Positions 19,972 through 29,863 are shown, numbered from the stretch's first letter. The stretch: 64,000 bases of DNA from Shewanella nanhaiensis (GCF_019457885.1 NZ_JAHZST010000005.1:186001-250000), one strand, 5' to 3'. Notes: generated by a model from the letters alone, not told the origin. Program-made: numbers and translations.

Positions 19972-20237
19972 ATACCAATCAGTATAAAGATTTGATCGCT
20001 CAGCGAGAGTTTAGCGGTCCTGAGGCAAGGCAACGAGTGAAGAGCATAGTTATTCTACGGTCAAGCTCGTTAACACAGCATCAGAACCGCTAAAACTCGC
20101 CTGTAAGGAGTGTTTTTGGCTGCCTACTTCTGCGTTGAATGAATTCACAAGGGAACAACCATTCCATCATCCATTCGCCTTGAATTAGTTTGCCAAAAGA
20201 CACTCTGAGTAGATCAACTTCTTATACTGATTGGTAT
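19972..20237. mobile_element. 266-bp MITE-like element with perfect 16-bp terminal inverted repeats
   Basis: Left end ATACCAATCAGTATAA (19972-19987) and right end TTATACTGATTGGTAT (20222-20237) are exact inverted complements. Inside, GCGAGAGTTTAGCGGT (20003-20018) nearly pairs with ACCGCTAAAACTCGC (20096-20110), and ACGAG/CTCGT extend the pairing, so the left half can fold into a long hairpin. There is no open reading frame of note. No clear target duplication is seen. It fills most of the 340-bp gap between yegD and creA and ends 32 bp before creA. Copy number elsewhere cannot be judged from one window. Confidence 0.75.
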
Positions 20238-20269
20238 TAATGACTGTTAGATTTTTTTAAGGATTAAAG

Positions 20270-20761
20270 ATGAAAAACCTTAAGCTGTTAAGGACTGCCT
20301 CATTGGTGGTGATGTGTAGTGGACTGAGTGCCTGTGGTGACGATGTGGCTAAGGTGAGTTTAGGCATGTTTACCACCAAAGATGTGCTTATTGACGCAAA
20401 GCATGATCCTAAAATACCCGGTGTGACTTGTCATATTAGCCGCGTTGAAGCAAATTTGAGTATGGCCGATCCCTCAGATATGAGCATCTCTTGTCGTCAA
20501 ACTGGCCCTATTACCCAGGCTGAAATTGCCAGTATTGATAAAAGTAAAAACGGCGAGATAGTCTTTAAGCAGTCTTTGAGTATATTGTTTAAATCATTAA
20601 AGGTTCGCCGTATATATGATGCTGAGAACCAAACTTTACTCTACCTCTCTTACTCGACTAAAGAGACCAAAGGCAGTGATAAACATGCACTGTCTACGGT
20701 TCCTCTCTATGGTACTCAAGCTTGGGTAAAACCAGCTCTCCCTGTAGAACAAGCTAACTAA
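20270..20761 (+). CDS. creA: CreA-family lipoprotein
   Basis: CreA family protein of 163 residues; the family is periplasmic and of unknown function, next to creBCD in enterobacteria but not here. Seen: a lipoprotein signal peptide ending LSAC (Cys22), then the CreA pattern VSLGMFTTKDVLI, VTCHISRVE, SDMSISCRQTGPI and VRRIYD. Two further cysteines could form a disulfide. AAGGA precedes the ATG. The promoter must lie within or against the MITE-like element, whose right end carries a TATACT. Confidence 0.85.
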   Translation: MKNLKLLRTASLVVMCSGLSACGDDVAKVSLGMFTTKDVLIDAKHDPKIPGVTCHISRVEANLSMADPSDMSISCRQTGPITQAEIASIDKSKNGEIVFKQSLSILFKSLKVRRIYDAENQTLLYLSYSTKETKGSDKHALSTVPLYGTQAWVKPALPVEQAN

Positions 20762-20767
20762 CCTTGA

Positions 20768-20797
20768 TTGAACACTCATTATGAGTGTTCAACTTTT
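20768..20797 (+). terminator. Hairpin with short T-run after creA
   Basis: TTGAACACTCAT (20768-20779) pairs perfectly with ATGAGTGTTCAA (20781-20792), followed by CTTTTC. Position just after the creA stop supports a terminator, though the T-run is short. Confidence 0.6.
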
Positions 20798-20932
20798 CAT
20801 ACCAATCGTGCTAGGTACGTTAACTTATTAACGTCAAATGAACTAGGTGGCATTAATAAATATCATCGAATTAAGCGGTCAAAAACAGGTAGACGCTTTT
20901 TAGATAATGTTAAAGTTAGATGACAGACAATA

Positions 20933-20958
20933 AAAAGGCCGCAGAGATGCGGCCTTTT
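20933..20958 (-). terminator. Rho-independent terminator of metG
   Basis: AAAAGGCCGCA (20933-20943) pairs with TGCGGCCTTTT (20948-20958) around loop GAGA. Read on the minus strand it ends in a T-run 20 bp after the metG stop codon. Confidence 0.85.
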
Positions 20959-20977
20959 GTTTTGAATGTCGCGGTGA

Positions 20978-23044
20978 TTACTTCACTCGCATACCAGGTT
21001 GAGCACCTTCATGTGGCTCTAAGATCCACAGATCTTTGTTACCAGGACCTGCAGCGAGTACCATGCCTTCAGACATACCAAAACGCATCTTACGCGGTGC
21101 AAGGTTTGCTACCATTACAGTGAGTTTGCCTTCAAGATCTTCAGGCGCGTAGGCTGACTTAATCCCTGCGAAAACCTGTTTGGTTTCACCACCAAGATCA
21201 AGCTGAAGTTTAAGTAACTTATTGGCTTCAGGTACATGTTCGGCTTTAGCAATACGGGCAATACGAAGATCAATTTTCGCGAAATCTTCGAAGCTTATCT
21301 CCTCTGAAATAGGATCGCTTTCAAGGGGAGGACGAGTATCGACAGGCGTGTCTGCCACTTTCTTGCTATCTGCTTTCTTTGGCGCTTCTGCTGGGATCAA
21401 GTTGTCTTTAGACGCTTCAATAATCGCTTCAATATTCTTCATATCGACACGTTGCATTAGAGCCTTAAACTTAGCAATCTCATGACCCGCTAGGTCGGCA
21501 TTCAACTTATCCCAAGTCAGTGGGAACTGCAGGAAGGCTTCAACATCACCAGCAAGCTTAGGCAGTACAGGTTTTAGGTAGGTCACTAAGATCCGGAATA
21601 GGTTTAATGCGTTAGAGCAGACCTGATGTGCTTCCTCTTGCTTAGCTTCATCCTTAATTAACTGCCAAGGTGCTGCATCGGCAACATAAGCGTTAGCCAA
21701 GTCGGCTAAGGCCATGATCTCACGCATCGCCTTACCAAATTCACGGCTTTCATATAACTCAGCGATGAGAGTCTGTTTACCTAGGAAGGTTTGCTCAAGG
21801 CTAGTGTCAGCGACTTTTGCTAACTTGCCATCGAAACGCTTACTGATAAAGCCAGCTGTTCTTGATGCTAAATTAACGAGTTTACCGACAAGATCAGAGT
21901 TAACACGCTGAGCGAAATCTTCAAGGTTAAGATCAAGATCATCAATACGGCCACTTAATTTTGCGGCATAGTAGTAACGAAGGTATTCTGGGTCTAAGTT
22001 ATCGAGATAGGTACGCGCTTTAATAAAGGTACCTTTCGATTTTGACATCTTAGCGCCGTTTACAGTCACATAACCGTGAGCGAAAACGCTAGTTGGCTTA
22101 CGGAAGCCTGCACCTTCTAGCATGGCTGGCCAGAATAGGCTGTGGAAGTTCACAATATCTTTGCCGATAAAGTGGTACACCTCAGCACTTGAGTCTTTTG
22201 CCCAAAAATCGTCAAAGTTTAGATCTTCACGTCTGTCACACAGGTTTTTGAACGAGCCCATGTAACCGATAGGGGCATCAAGCCATACGTAGAAGTATTT
22301 ACCTGGCGCATCAGGGATCTCAAAACCAAAGTAAGGCGCATCGCGGCTAATATCCCACTGCTGTAGCCCTTGTTCGAACCACTCACCAAGCTTGTTAGCT
22401 ATCTCGTCTTGAATCGCACCCGAGCGAGTCCACTCACTTAGCATGGTTTCAAAAGCTGGCAGATCGAAGAAGAAGTGCTCAGAATCTTTCATCACTGGTG
22501 TGGCACCAGAGACGGCTGATTTAGGGTTAATCAGATCTGTCGGGTTGTATGTCGCGCCACAGTTATCACAGTTATCACCGTACTGATCTTCACTTTTACA
22601 CTTAGGGCAAGTGCCTTTGACGAAACGATCCGGAAGGAACATAGACTTTTCAGGATCGAATAGCTGCGAGATAGTGCGGGTCTTAATGAAACCTGCATCG
22701 CGAAGCTTAAGGTAGATGTCACTTGAAAGCTCACGGTTCTCAACACTATGTGTGCTGTGGAAGTTATCAAATTGGATATTGAAGTCAGCAAAATCTTGTT
22801 GATGCTCTCTGTTAACTTGCGCAATCATCTCTTCAGGCTCAATTCCCATCTGTTGAGCTTTCAACATGATCGGTGTGCCATGGGCATCATCTGCACAGAT
22901 ATAGTGACATTCATGACCACGTAGCTTTTGGAAACGTGACCAAATATCAGTTTGAATATATTCCAGCATATGGCCTAAATGGATAGGTCCGTTTGCGTAT
23001 GGAAGTGCGCTTGTCACTAAGATTTTACGTTGTGAATTTGCCAT
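20978..23044 (-). CDS. metG: Methionyl-tRNA synthetase
   Basis: Class I synthetase charging tRNA-Met, cytoplasmic homodimer. Seen: HIGH-type motif (HLGH in [12 protein letters not shown]) near residue 22, a zinc knuckle [17 protein letters not shown] near 145-160, KMSKS near residue 335, an anticodon-binding helical domain, and a C-terminal tRNA-binding OB-fold domain (about 585-688, [11 protein letters not shown]), which also dimerises. 688 residues is full length. It is divergent from mrp with a 161-bp shared upstream region. Confidence 0.97.
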   Translation of the reverse strand: MANSQRKILVTSALPYANGPIHLGHMLEYIQTDIWSRFQKLRGHECHYICADDAHGTPIMLKAQQMGIEPEEMIAQVNREHQQDFADFNIQFDNFHSTHSVENRELSSDIYLKLRDAGFIKTRTISQLFDPEKSMFLPDRFVKGTCPKCKSEDQYGDNCDNCGATYNPTDLINPKSAVSGATPVMKDSEHFFFDLPAFETMLSEWTRSGAIQDEIANKLGEWFEQGLQQWDISRDAPYFGFEIPDAPGKYFYVWLDAPIGYMGSFKNLCDRREDLNFDDFWAKDSSAEVYHFIGKDIVNFHSLFWPAMLEGAGFRKPTSVFAHGYVTVNGAKMSKSKGTFIKARTYLDNLDPEYLRYYYAAKLSGRIDDLDLNLEDFAQRVNSDLVGKLVNLASRTAGFISKRFDGKLAKVADTSLEQTFLGKQTLIAELYESREFGKAMREIMALADLANAYVADAAPWQLIKDEAKQEEAHQVCSNALNLFRILVTYLKPVLPKLAGDVEAFLQFPLTWDKLNADLAGHEIAKFKALMQRVDMKNIEAIIEASKDNLIPAEAPKKADSKKVADTPVDTRPPLESDPISEEISFEDFAKIDLRIARIAKAEHVPEANKLLKLQLDLGGETKQVFAGIKSAYAPEDLEGKLTVMVANLAPRKMRFGMSEGMVLAAGPGNKDLWILEPHEGAQPGMRVK

Positions 23045-23205
23045 CTTGTCTCAAAATCAGTTAAGGGCCCAAAAAGATTGGCATAGATACTAACCGATCC
23101 CTTCAAGAGTTTCATCAAAACATGCGCTAAGTGAGTTAATTCTACGCGAATATTGTGGGCTTTTTCTGGTACACTTGGGCAAATTATTTATAGAGGGTTG
23201 CACTT

Positions 23206-24321
23206 TTGTCTTCAGCTTCTCAGGATTATCGTCTTAGCGATGAACTTCTCGGGCCTGTGTTGGCCATTTTGGACGCTTACCAAGATCCATATTTAGCACA
23301 AGGATTAGTCAGTGCTGGTTGTGTAAGTAAACTATCAATTGATGGTAAACGTCTTCAGTTAGGACTCTGTTACCCCTATCCCTGTATGACTCAGTATCGA
23401 GATACTGTGATGGCAATTACTAAGAAACTTGCGGTTCTTGATGCCATTGATGAGGTTGAGTGTGAAATTGATTTTCAACCAGCCAGTATCTCAGCAATCT
23501 CAACCGTTGAACCTATACCAAATGTGAAGCAGGTGATTGCTGTTGCTTCTGGTAAAGGTGGTGTGGGTAAATCGACTACCTCAGTTAACCTCGCATTGGC
23601 GTTAGCGGCTGAAGGGGCAAAGGTTGGCATCTTGGATGCGGATATCTATGGTCCATCTATTCCACTCATGTTAGGTGTTAGTGATTTTAGACCTGTTTCA
23701 GCTGACGGTAAGATGATGTCTGCTGCGACGGCGCATGGGATCTCTGCTCAATCTATTGGCTTTATGCTTGCCGATGACGAAGCCGCGGTTTGGCGTGGGC
23801 CTATGGCTGCTGGTGCCTTGGCTCAGCTGTTAAATGAAACACTATGGCCGGAGCTAGATTACTTAGTTATCGATATGCCACCAGGAACTGGTGATATTCA
23901 ATTAACCTTATCTCAAAAAGTACCTGTGACAGGTGCGGTTGTGGTTACCACTCCTCAAGATATTGCTCTTGCCGATGCTAAGAAGGGCATTAGCATGTTC
24001 CAGAAGGTGAATATTCCTGTGCTCGGCATAGTGGAAAATATGAGTTTTCATATGTGCAGTGAGTGTGGTCATAAAGAGCATCCCTTTGGTAGCCATGGCG
24101 GCAGTAAGATGGCGCAGCGTTATCAGGTACCCCTTTTAGGTGAGCTGCCTCTTAAACTTAATATTCGCGAGGATGTCGACAATGGTAAACCAACTGTTGT
24201 TGCTGATCCCGATAGCGAAGTCGCGGCTCTATATCGCGAGATCGCAAGAAAAGTAGGCGCACAATTAGCGCTAACTAAAGTACAATCCACTGTATCAATC
24301 AGTATTTCAGATGACGAATAA
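23206..24321 (+). CDS. apbC: Iron-sulfur cluster carrier ATPase Mrp/ApbC
   Basis: P-loop ATPase that delivers Fe-S clusters to target proteins. Seen: an N-terminal MIP18/DUF59-like domain (about 1-95), deviant Walker A GKGGVGKST near residue 117, DMPPGTGD switch region, and the cluster-ligating MCSECG. 371 residues is usual for proteobacterial Mrp. The start codon is TTG, with GAGGG eight bases before it. udk follows after 12 bp, so they are probably co-transcribed. Confidence 0.95.
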   Translation: MSSASQDYRLSDELLGPVLAILDAYQDPYLAQGLVSAGCVSKLSIDGKRLQLGLCYPYPCMTQYRDTVMAITKKLAVLDAIDEVECEIDFQPASISAISTVEPIPNVKQVIAVASGKGGVGKSTTSVNLALALAAEGAKVGILDADIYGPSIPLMLGVSDFRPVSADGKMMSAATAHGISAQSIGFMLADDEAAVWRGPMAAGALAQLLNETLWPELDYLVIDMPPGTGDIQLTLSQKVPVTGAVVVTTPQDIALADAKKGISMFQKVNIPVLGIVENMSFHMCSECGHKEHPFGSHGGSKMAQRYQVPLLGELPLKLNIREDVDNGKPTVVADPDSEVAALYREIARKVGAQLALTKVQSTVSISISDDE

Positions 24322-24333
24322 GGTAACATCAGC

Positions 24334-24969
24334 ATGAACTCTCAGTGTGTCATTATCGGTATCGCGGGTGCATCTGCATCAGGTAAAAGTTTAATTGCAA
24401 AGACGATATTCGAGGAGTTGTGCCGCGATCTTGGTACGGATCAAATTGGCGTTATCGCCGAAGATGCGTATTACAGAGATCAGGGACATCTTTCAATGGA
24501 GCAGCGAGTGCTGACCAACTATGATCATCCAAAAGCGTTAGATCATGAGTTGTTATGCCGTCACCTGCAAGCACTGAAAACTGGCGAGGCGGTAGAGATC
24601 CCAACTTATAGCTATAGCGATCACACGCGTATGGCCGATACGATTAAGATGACACCGAAAAAGGTGATCATCTTAGAGGGGATTTTATTGCTGACCGATC
24701 CTGCATTAAGAGGATTGATGGATGCAAGTGTATTTATGGATACACCATTGGATATCTGTTTTATGCGCCGTTTAGCCCGTGATGTTGCAGAGCGTGGGCG
24801 TACAATGGAGTCTGTGATGGCGCAATACACTGAAACGGTTCGACCTATGTTCCTACAGTTTATCGACCCCTCTAAGCAATATGCGGACATTATTGTGCCA
24901 CGTGGAGGAAAGAACCGCATCGCCACTGATATCCTCAAGGCGAGAATTCAACATCTGCTCGCCAAATAA
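24334..24969 (+). CDS. udk: Uridine kinase
   Basis: Phosphorylates uridine and cytidine to UMP and CMP in pyrimidine salvage. Seen: Walker [36 protein letters not shown] and the lid motif [13 protein letters not shown]; 211 residues matches the family. It follows mrp by 12 bp. The cytidine deaminase gene much further along this window belongs to the same salvage pathway but is not linked. Confidence 0.96.
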   Translation: MNSQCVIIGIAGASASGKSLIAKTIFEELCRDLGTDQIGVIAEDAYYRDQGHLSMEQRVLTNYDHPKALDHELLCRHLQALKTGEAVEIPTYSYSDHTRMADTIKMTPKKVIILEGILLLTDPALRGLMDASVFMDTPLDICFMRRLARDVAERGRTMESVMAQYTETVRPMFLQFIDPSKQYADIIVPRGGKNRIATDILKARIQHLLAK

Positions 24970-24995
24970 TATTGCTGAATCCTTAAGGTGCCGTG

Positions 24996-25031
24996 TTATC
25001 TAGCCGTTTAACTTGTTAGGCTGCTAGATAA
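24996..25031 (+). other. Stem-loop in the udk-pabC gap
   Basis: TTATCTAGC (24996-25004) and GCTAGATAA (25023-25031) are exact complements around an 18-base loop. No T-run follows, so it is a weak terminator candidate at best. It marks the boundary between mrp-udk and the pabC operon. Confidence 0.35.
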
Positions 25032-25101
25032 TCGCTTATGTTTGCAGTACCTTACCAAGTGGTAACCTCAGAGCAATGATGGATAAGGAGCTAAAGAGTT
25101 A

Positions 25102-25917
25102 ATGACACAAGTGTGGGTAAATGGTGTGCAGGCCAAAGAGATCGACCCGTTAGATAGGGCGATAGCATACGGTGATGGTCTGTTTGCTACTATGCGTATT
25201 GCTGCTGGAGAGATACAGTTTCTATCGGCGCACCTTGCCAGGTTAACTCAGGGAGCCAAGCGTTTAGGTTTTACTTGGTCTGCTTCACAAGAGTTGCAGG
25301 GCCTGCTTAATTCATCGGCGTTAACTCAGGTTAATGGCTGTGTTAAGTTGCTGCTCAGTCGCGGTGTCGGTGGACGAGGTTACGCCGCGCCAGATGCTTG
25401 CGGTATTAATGAGGTACTCTCACTTTATGAGTTGCCACAACATTACGCTCATTGGCAAAGTGAGGGCGTATCACTGAGCTTGAGTGAGGTTAAATTAGCA
25501 AAGCAGCCAAGGCTTGCAGGAATCAAACACCTTAACCGCCTAGAGCAGGTGCTGATCAAATCAACAGCGCTACCAAGCTCGTTTGATGACTGGCTGGTGC
25601 TCGACAGTGATAATCAAGTTATTGAATCATCCATGGCAAATCTCTTTTTTGTTAAAAAAAACACTGTTTTTACCCCAGCAATTAGCCACTCTGGCGTTGC
25701 TGGAGTGATGAGAGAGCAAGTGATTCACGCTTTAGTTGAATCTGGTTATCATATTGATATTAAAAAGATAGGTTATACCGATATTGATAAGTTTGATCAC
25801 TGTTTTATGACTAATAGCCTTTTTGGGCTGGTGGATGTAAACCGTATTGGTACCATCAACTATTCTAAATACTCACTTTCAGACAGATTGAGAAATACTC
25901 TGCAACTTACCCTATGA
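25102..25917 (+). CDS. pabC: Aminodeoxychorismate lyase
   Basis: PLP enzyme that converts 4-amino-4-deoxychorismate to p-aminobenzoate and pyruvate for folate synthesis. Seen: N-terminal DRAIAYGDGLFAT, KLLLSRGVGGRGY, the PLP-lysine region IKHLNRLEQVL, and ESSMANLFF; 271 residues is normal. Its last four bases overlap the mltG start (ATGA). It opens the pabC-mltG-tmk-holB-pilZ-tatD run. Confidence 0.95.
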   Translation: MTQVWVNGVQAKEIDPLDRAIAYGDGLFATMRIAAGEIQFLSAHLARLTQGAKRLGFTWSASQELQGLLNSSALTQVNGCVKLLLSRGVGGRGYAAPDACGINEVLSLYELPQHYAHWQSEGVSLSLSEVKLAKQPRLAGIKHLNRLEQVLIKSTALPSSFDDWLVLDSDNQVIESSMANLFFVKKNTVFTPAISHSGVAGVMREQVIHALVESGYHIDIKKIGYTDIDKFDHCFMTNSLFGLVDVNRIGTINYSKYSLSDRLRNTLQLTL

Positions 25918-26921
25918 AAAAATTTATTATCGCTTTTACCGCAGCCATCTTTACTCTGTTAACGTTAGCTGGTGGTGTTAGTTTATGGACCTACAATACT
26001 GTTGTAGATTTTAGTCAGTCGACACTTAAGCTTGAGCAAGCACAAGATATTGAATTAAAGAGGGGGACCTCTTTTTATCAATTGGTGAGCTTATTAGAGC
26101 AAAGGGCGTTAATCAGTGATGGTTGGAAACTGAAGATTTTGGTTAAGCTTCATCCTGAGCTGGCTAAGATCCGAACCGGTCTCTATGAAATCAAACCTGG
26201 AGAAACCGTGTCGGGTTTGCTGGAAAAATTCAATCAAGGTAAAGAGAAGGTATTTGCAGTCACTCTAGTTGAGGGACAAAGTATTAAAGAGTGGACTGCC
26301 ATTTTAAACACCTTGCCACACACTGAAGCCACCGAAGATGTGTTTAATCTTGTGCTAAGTGAGCAAGGTGATGATTCAGGCCTGCCCGAAGGAAAGTTTT
26401 ACCCAGATACCTATCATTATCGCGCTGGGGACAATATTAAATTATTAGTCACTCAAAGTTATAACAAGATGCAGCAGGAGCTAGAAGCTGCTTGGGCTGG
26501 CCGCGCTGATAACCTGCCACTTAAGTCCCCCTATGAACTGCTTATTATGGCATCGATTATTGAAAAAGAGACGGGTAAAGCCAGCGAGCGCCCTTGGATC
26601 TCAGCGGTATTTATTAATCGCCTTAATAAAGGGATGCGCCTGCAAACCGATCCAACTGTTATCTATGGTATGGGGGAGTCATATAAAGGGGACATAACCC
26701 GTAAAGCACTGAGAGAGATGACGCCATTTAATACGTACAGAATTAATGGTTTAACACCGACTCCCATCGCAGCACCAAGCGGTGCAGCCCTGTTGGCTGC
26801 CGCGCATCCAGCAGAGGTAAATTACCTTTATTTTGTCTCAAAAAATGATGGTAGCCATATATTTTCAAGAACATTAGTCGAGCACAATCGTGCCGTAAAC
26901 AAATATCAGAGAAACAGATGA
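25914..26921 (+). CDS. mltG: Endolytic murein transglycosylase MltG (YceG)
   Basis: Inner-membrane lytic transglycosylase that cuts nascent peptidoglycan glycan strands and sets their length. Seen: an N-terminal membrane anchor (about 4-26), a LysM-like subdomain, and the YceG catalytic region [14 protein letters not shown] with the catalytic Glu, followed by [18 protein letters not shown]. 335 residues is usual. It overlaps both pabC and tmk by 4 bp. Confidence 0.96.
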   Translation: MKKFIIAFTAAIFTLLTLAGGVSLWTYNTVVDFSQSTLKLEQAQDIELKRGTSFYQLVSLLEQRALISDGWKLKILVKLHPELAKIRTGLYEIKPGETVSGLLEKFNQGKEKVFAVTLVEGQSIKEWTAILNTLPHTEATEDVFNLVLSEQGDDSGLPEGKFYPDTYHYRAGDNIKLLVTQSYNKMQQELEAAWAGRADNLPLKSPYELLIMASIIEKETGKASERPWISAVFINRLNKGMRLQTDPTVIYGMGESYKGDITRKALREMTPFNTYRINGLTPTPIAAPSGAALLAAAHPAEVNYLYFVSKNDGSHIFSRTLVEHNRAVNKYQRNR

Positions 26922-27550
26922 GCAAGCAAGTGAACAGCAAATTTATTGTCATTGAGGGCTTAGAGGGCGCGGGTAAGTCTAGTGCTATCTCATTGGTTCG
27001 TGATTTTATTGAGAAGCACACAGGAGCAGTACCTGTCTGTACACGTGAACCTGGCGGAACACCGCTGGCTGAACGTATTCGCGATCTGGTGAAAATTGCC
27101 GATGAGACAGATCCCTTATGTGATGAAGCTGAGTGCCTCCTATTTTACGCCGCTAGAGCCCAGTTGGTTGCTAACGTGATTAAACCCGCGCTTAAGCGAG
27201 GTGAATGGGTGTTAGGCGACAGGCACAACTTGTCCTCTTTGGCCTATCAAGGGGGCGGTAGGGGGCTGAGCACGTTAGTTGAGTCTGTGAGTCGTGCTAC
27301 GTTAGGCGATTTTAAACCAGATCTGACTATCTATCTTGATATTGAGCCTAAATTGGGTCTGACCCGTGCGGCTAACCGTGGCGAGCTTGATAGAATTGAA
27401 GTTGAAGAGATAGCGTTTTTTGAGCGTGCCAGACACACTTTTCTCTCCTACGCCCAGCAAGATGATTCGATTCAAGTGATTGATGCAGGCCAAACCATGG
27501 CTGAAGTCCATAAAGATATTTTGGCCTTGTTACAGGCGCAGGATTGGTAA
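26918..27550 (+). CDS. tmk: Thymidylate kinase
   Basis: Phosphorylates dTMP to dTDP. Seen: P-loop [21 protein letters not shown], the DR-type substrate motif [16 protein letters not shown], and a lid region with [12 protein letters not shown]. 210 residues. The start overlaps the mltG stop by 4 bp, and holB begins one base after its stop, so translation is probably coupled through the operon. Confidence 0.97.
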   Translation: MSKQVNSKFIVIEGLEGAGKSSAISLVRDFIEKHTGAVPVCTREPGGTPLAERIRDLVKIADETDPLCDEAECLLFYAARAQLVANVIKPALKRGEWVLGDRHNLSSLAYQGGGRGLSTLVESVSRATLGDFKPDLTIYLDIEPKLGLTRAANRGELDRIEVEEIAFFERARHTFLSYAQQDDSIQVIDAGQTMAEVHKDILALLQAQDW

Positions 27551-27551
27551 T

Positions 27552-28463
27552 ATGCAAGATATCCCTTGGCTTAAACCTGTGATCGCCGATTTTAGTGAGC
27601 AACTTAAGCTGCAACATGTTGGACATGCCTATCTGTTAGGGGTTCACCAAGGTTATGGCGGGGAGCAACTGACGCAAGATTTTGCAAAAGCTGCACTTTG
27701 TCACAGCGTCACTGACCAAGGGGCTTGCGGCTTTTGTAAAGGATGTCAGTTAGTCGAAGCGAATAACCACCCAGATCTCTATCATTTAATGGCGGATGGA
27801 AACCAGATAAAGGTCGACCAAGTCAGAGCGCTTTGCCAGAAGCTGACATCTACCTCTCAGCAGGGGGGAAGAAGGGTTGCCGTGCTTTCTCAATGTGAAA
27901 AGCTTAATGTTGCAGCTGCCAATGCCTTACTGAAAACCTTAGAGGAGCCGGGGAAAGATACTTTACTGCTTTTGCAATCGGATACTCCATCACGTTTGAT
28001 GGCAACCATCAGTAGTCGTTGTCAGCGGGTTCACTTTCACTCTCCCAGTATTGAGGAGATTAAAGCTTGGCTATCTCAGGATAGGGAGCTTAGTTCTGAT
28101 GTAACTTGGTGTCTACCTGTCATGGGAGGTCCACTGGAGCTGGTCAGTGCGTTACAAGATCAACGCTATGAACAGCTACTTCAGTTACGAAAAGACTGGG
28201 CTCAAAGTTTGTCCTCTGGCCACCTGTGTGCTAATTTAATTAATATCAATGAAAAGCAAGTTTCTGATGCAATTAAAGTTTTATATTTAATTTTAAGGCA
28301 GAAACTGGTAAAGCAGACCCAATTAGACGCCCTGTTAAGAGTGCAAGTTTCAGAGCTGGCGGCTAAGGTAATGGACACTTATCATAGGTTAAGTGTTATG
28401 CCGAACGTGAATTATTTGGCACTTTTTCAAGGGTTTATCTTAGAATATAGAAAGTTGACTTAA
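27552..28463 (+). CDS. holB: DNA polymerase III delta-prime subunit
   Basis: Clamp-loader subunit. Seen: an AAA+-like fold with a zinc-binding set (Cys in GACGFCKGCQ), QIKVDQVRAL, the conserved AAANALLKTLEEP, and the SRC motif ISSRCQRV. The start at 27552 follows tmk directly; a longer frame from 27480 overlaps tmk and its extra residues do not match the family. It has 303 residues and, as usual for delta-prime, a degenerate P-loop. Confidence 0.95.
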   Translation: MQDIPWLKPVIADFSEQLKLQHVGHAYLLGVHQGYGGEQLTQDFAKAALCHSVTDQGACGFCKGCQLVEANNHPDLYHLMADGNQIKVDQVRALCQKLTSTSQQGGRRVAVLSQCEKLNVAAANALLKTLEEPGKDTLLLLQSDTPSRLMATISSRCQRVHFHSPSIEEIKAWLSQDRELSSDVTWCLPVMGGPLELVSALQDQRYEQLLQLRKDWAQSLSSGHLCANLININEKQVSDAIKVLYLILRQKLVKQTQLDALLRVQVSELAAKVMDTYHRLSVMPNVNYLALFQGFILEYRKLT

Positions 28464-28476
28464 AGATAACCGATTT

Positions 28477-28803
28477 ATGATAGATCTCGTTGTTAATTTT
28501 GACACGCTACATCATCTATACCGTGCCTATATGCCTTTTATTCAACCTGTTGGGCTATTTGTGTCAACGAGTGAGAGCCATTATTTAGGTCAAGAGTTAA
28601 CTATCGCTTATCAACTGCCAGGTTCAACTACCAAATTAGAGTTTAAAGGTGCTGTAGTCTGGATAAACCCCCTAGGTGCCTCGGGTGGACGTCCGGCTGG
28701 AATAGGGGTGAAGATCATAACTGAGCCTGAAACCCACAAGCACCACATTGAGAATCTATTGTCACGTGAGCTGGCTTCAGGGGATCAAACCTGCACCATG
28801 TAG
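28477..28803 (+). CDS. PilZ-domain protein
   Basis: Single PilZ-like domain of 108 residues. The middle (GQELTIAYQLPGSTTKLEFKG) and C-terminal part (GRPAGIGVKI) fit the fold, but the N-terminal Arg-rich c-di-GMP motif (RxxxR) is not evident, as in the PilZ proteins of type IV pilus assembly that do not bind c-di-GMP. The gene sits between holB and tatD, a position known for pilZ in gammaproteobacteria. A role in type IV pili is inferred from that. Confidence 0.85.
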   Translation: MIDLVVNFDTLHHLYRAYMPFIQPVGLFVSTSESHYLGQELTIAYQLPGSTTKLEFKGAVVWINPLGASGGRPAGIGVKIITEPETHKHHIENLLSRELASGDQTCTM

Positions 28804-28881
28804 CCTCTTGATTTGACCTATCTTAGCTAGACTTGTATTCTTCACCTCCTTTTATTTTCTTCACTTTTGCTGGATAACCAC

Positions 28882-29670
28882 GTGCTCATCGATTCCCACT
28901 GTCACCTTGACCGCTTAAAAGCGGCCCCCGATCAACAAAGCCTTAGAGATATTTTGGCTCAAGCTAAGAGCCGAGGTGTTGATTACTTTCTCTGTGTTAA
29001 TGTACGCCAACAAGGCTTTGCTTCAATGCGGGATAAGATGGCCGAGTTTGATCAGGTCTTTTTGTCGGCTGGTGTTCACCCACTTGATGTGCAAGAGGGG
29101 CTAAATAGAGTGGAGCTGAATGAGTTTGTCAAAGATCCTAAAGTAGTGGCGATAGGTGAAACAGGGTTAGATTACTTTTATGCTAATGAGACGAAAGCCT
29201 TGCAGCAAAGCTGTTTCGAAGAGCAGATCGCGTTAGCAGTTGAGGTGAACAAACCATTAATTATTCACACCCGCGATGCTCGTGAAGATACGATCAACTT
29301 TTTAAAAAATGGTCACGCCGATAAGGTAGGTGGTGTACTGCACTGCTTTACCGAAAGCTGGGAGATGGCCAAAGCTGCTATCGATTTAGGTTTTTATATC
29401 TCAGTCTCTGGCATTGCAACCTTTAAAAATGCCGGTGAGTTGCGAACTGTGATGCGCAAAGTGCCGAAGGATAGGCTGCTTGTGGAGACCGACTCTCCCT
29501 ATTTATCCCCTGTGCCTCACAGAGGAAAAGAGAATCAGCCTGCTTATGTGAGGGATGTGGCCGAGTTTATTGCTGAGCTGAGGGGAGAGAGTTATGAGGA
29601 GTTGGCAGAATATACGACCAATAACTTCTTTACTCTATTTTCTGATGCTGCGAAATTAGTTGGACGTTAG
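28882..29670 (+). CDS. TatD-family metal-dependent hydrolase (YcfH-like)
   Basis: TIM-barrel metal hydrolase of the TatD family; relatives have 3'-5' exonuclease or D-aminoacyl-tRNA deacylase activity. Seen: DSHCHLD with the metal-binding His pair, GETGLDY, IHTRDA, LHCFTE and ETDSPYLSP. The likely start is GTG at 28882 (MLIDSHCHL, matching relatives); TTG at 28867 is an alternative. It closes the pabC-to-tatD operon, as in other gammaproteobacteria. Confidence 0.92.
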   Translation: MLIDSHCHLDRLKAAPDQQSLRDILAQAKSRGVDYFLCVNVRQQGFASMRDKMAEFDQVFLSAGVHPLDVQEGLNRVELNEFVKDPKVVAIGETGLDYFYANETKALQQSCFEEQIALAVEVNKPLIIHTRDAREDTINFLKNGHADKVGGVLHCFTESWEMAKAAIDLGFYISVSGIATFKNAGELRTVMRKVPKDRLLVETDSPYLSPVPHRGKENQPAYVRDVAEFIAELRGESYEELAEYTTNNFFTLFSDAAKLVGR

Positions 29671-29709
29671 ATAAAAAAAGACCCAAAACTATTCCGATTG
29701 TTTTGGGTC
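29671..29709 (-). terminator. Strong terminator downstream of rsmF (minus strand)
   Basis: GACCCAAAA (29680-29688) pairs perfectly with TTTTGGGTC (29701-29709). On the minus strand the stem is followed by a run of seven T. It lies 155 bp after the rsmF stop and directly against the tatD stop of the opposite strand. It may serve rsmF, a small RNA encoded in the gap, or both. Confidence 0.8.
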
Positions 29710-29810
29710 CAGGGGAATGGCTCTGTTTAAAGAGCCGTGCGCTACTGTTGAGATCCTCGCAGGAATTACTCTCTGGCTAATAGTGTAGTTGACCTAAATC
29801 GCTTACACCG
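29671..29810 (-). ncRNA. Candidate small RNA or structured 3' UTR between rsmF and tatD
   Basis: The 193-bp gap holds no gene. Read on the minus strand it contains a hairpin GGCTCT/AGAGCC (29719-29736), a C-rich single-stranded stretch (CATTCCCCTGG) and then the strong terminator. This hairpin, C-rich linker, terminator layout is typical of trans-acting small RNAs or 3'-UTR-derived ones. A TACACT (about 29785-29790, minus strand) could be a -10 element, but no good -35 accompanies it. The 5' end is a guess. Confidence 0.4.
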
Positions 29811-29863
29811 TATATTCTGACCATTTATTGCACAACATTGTAACGAGATATTTCTTAGCTGAT

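Noticed and set aside
27480..27551. Longer holB start overlapping tmk
   Set aside because: The extra residues do not match delta-prime proteins, and the ATG at 27552 follows the tmk stop directly.
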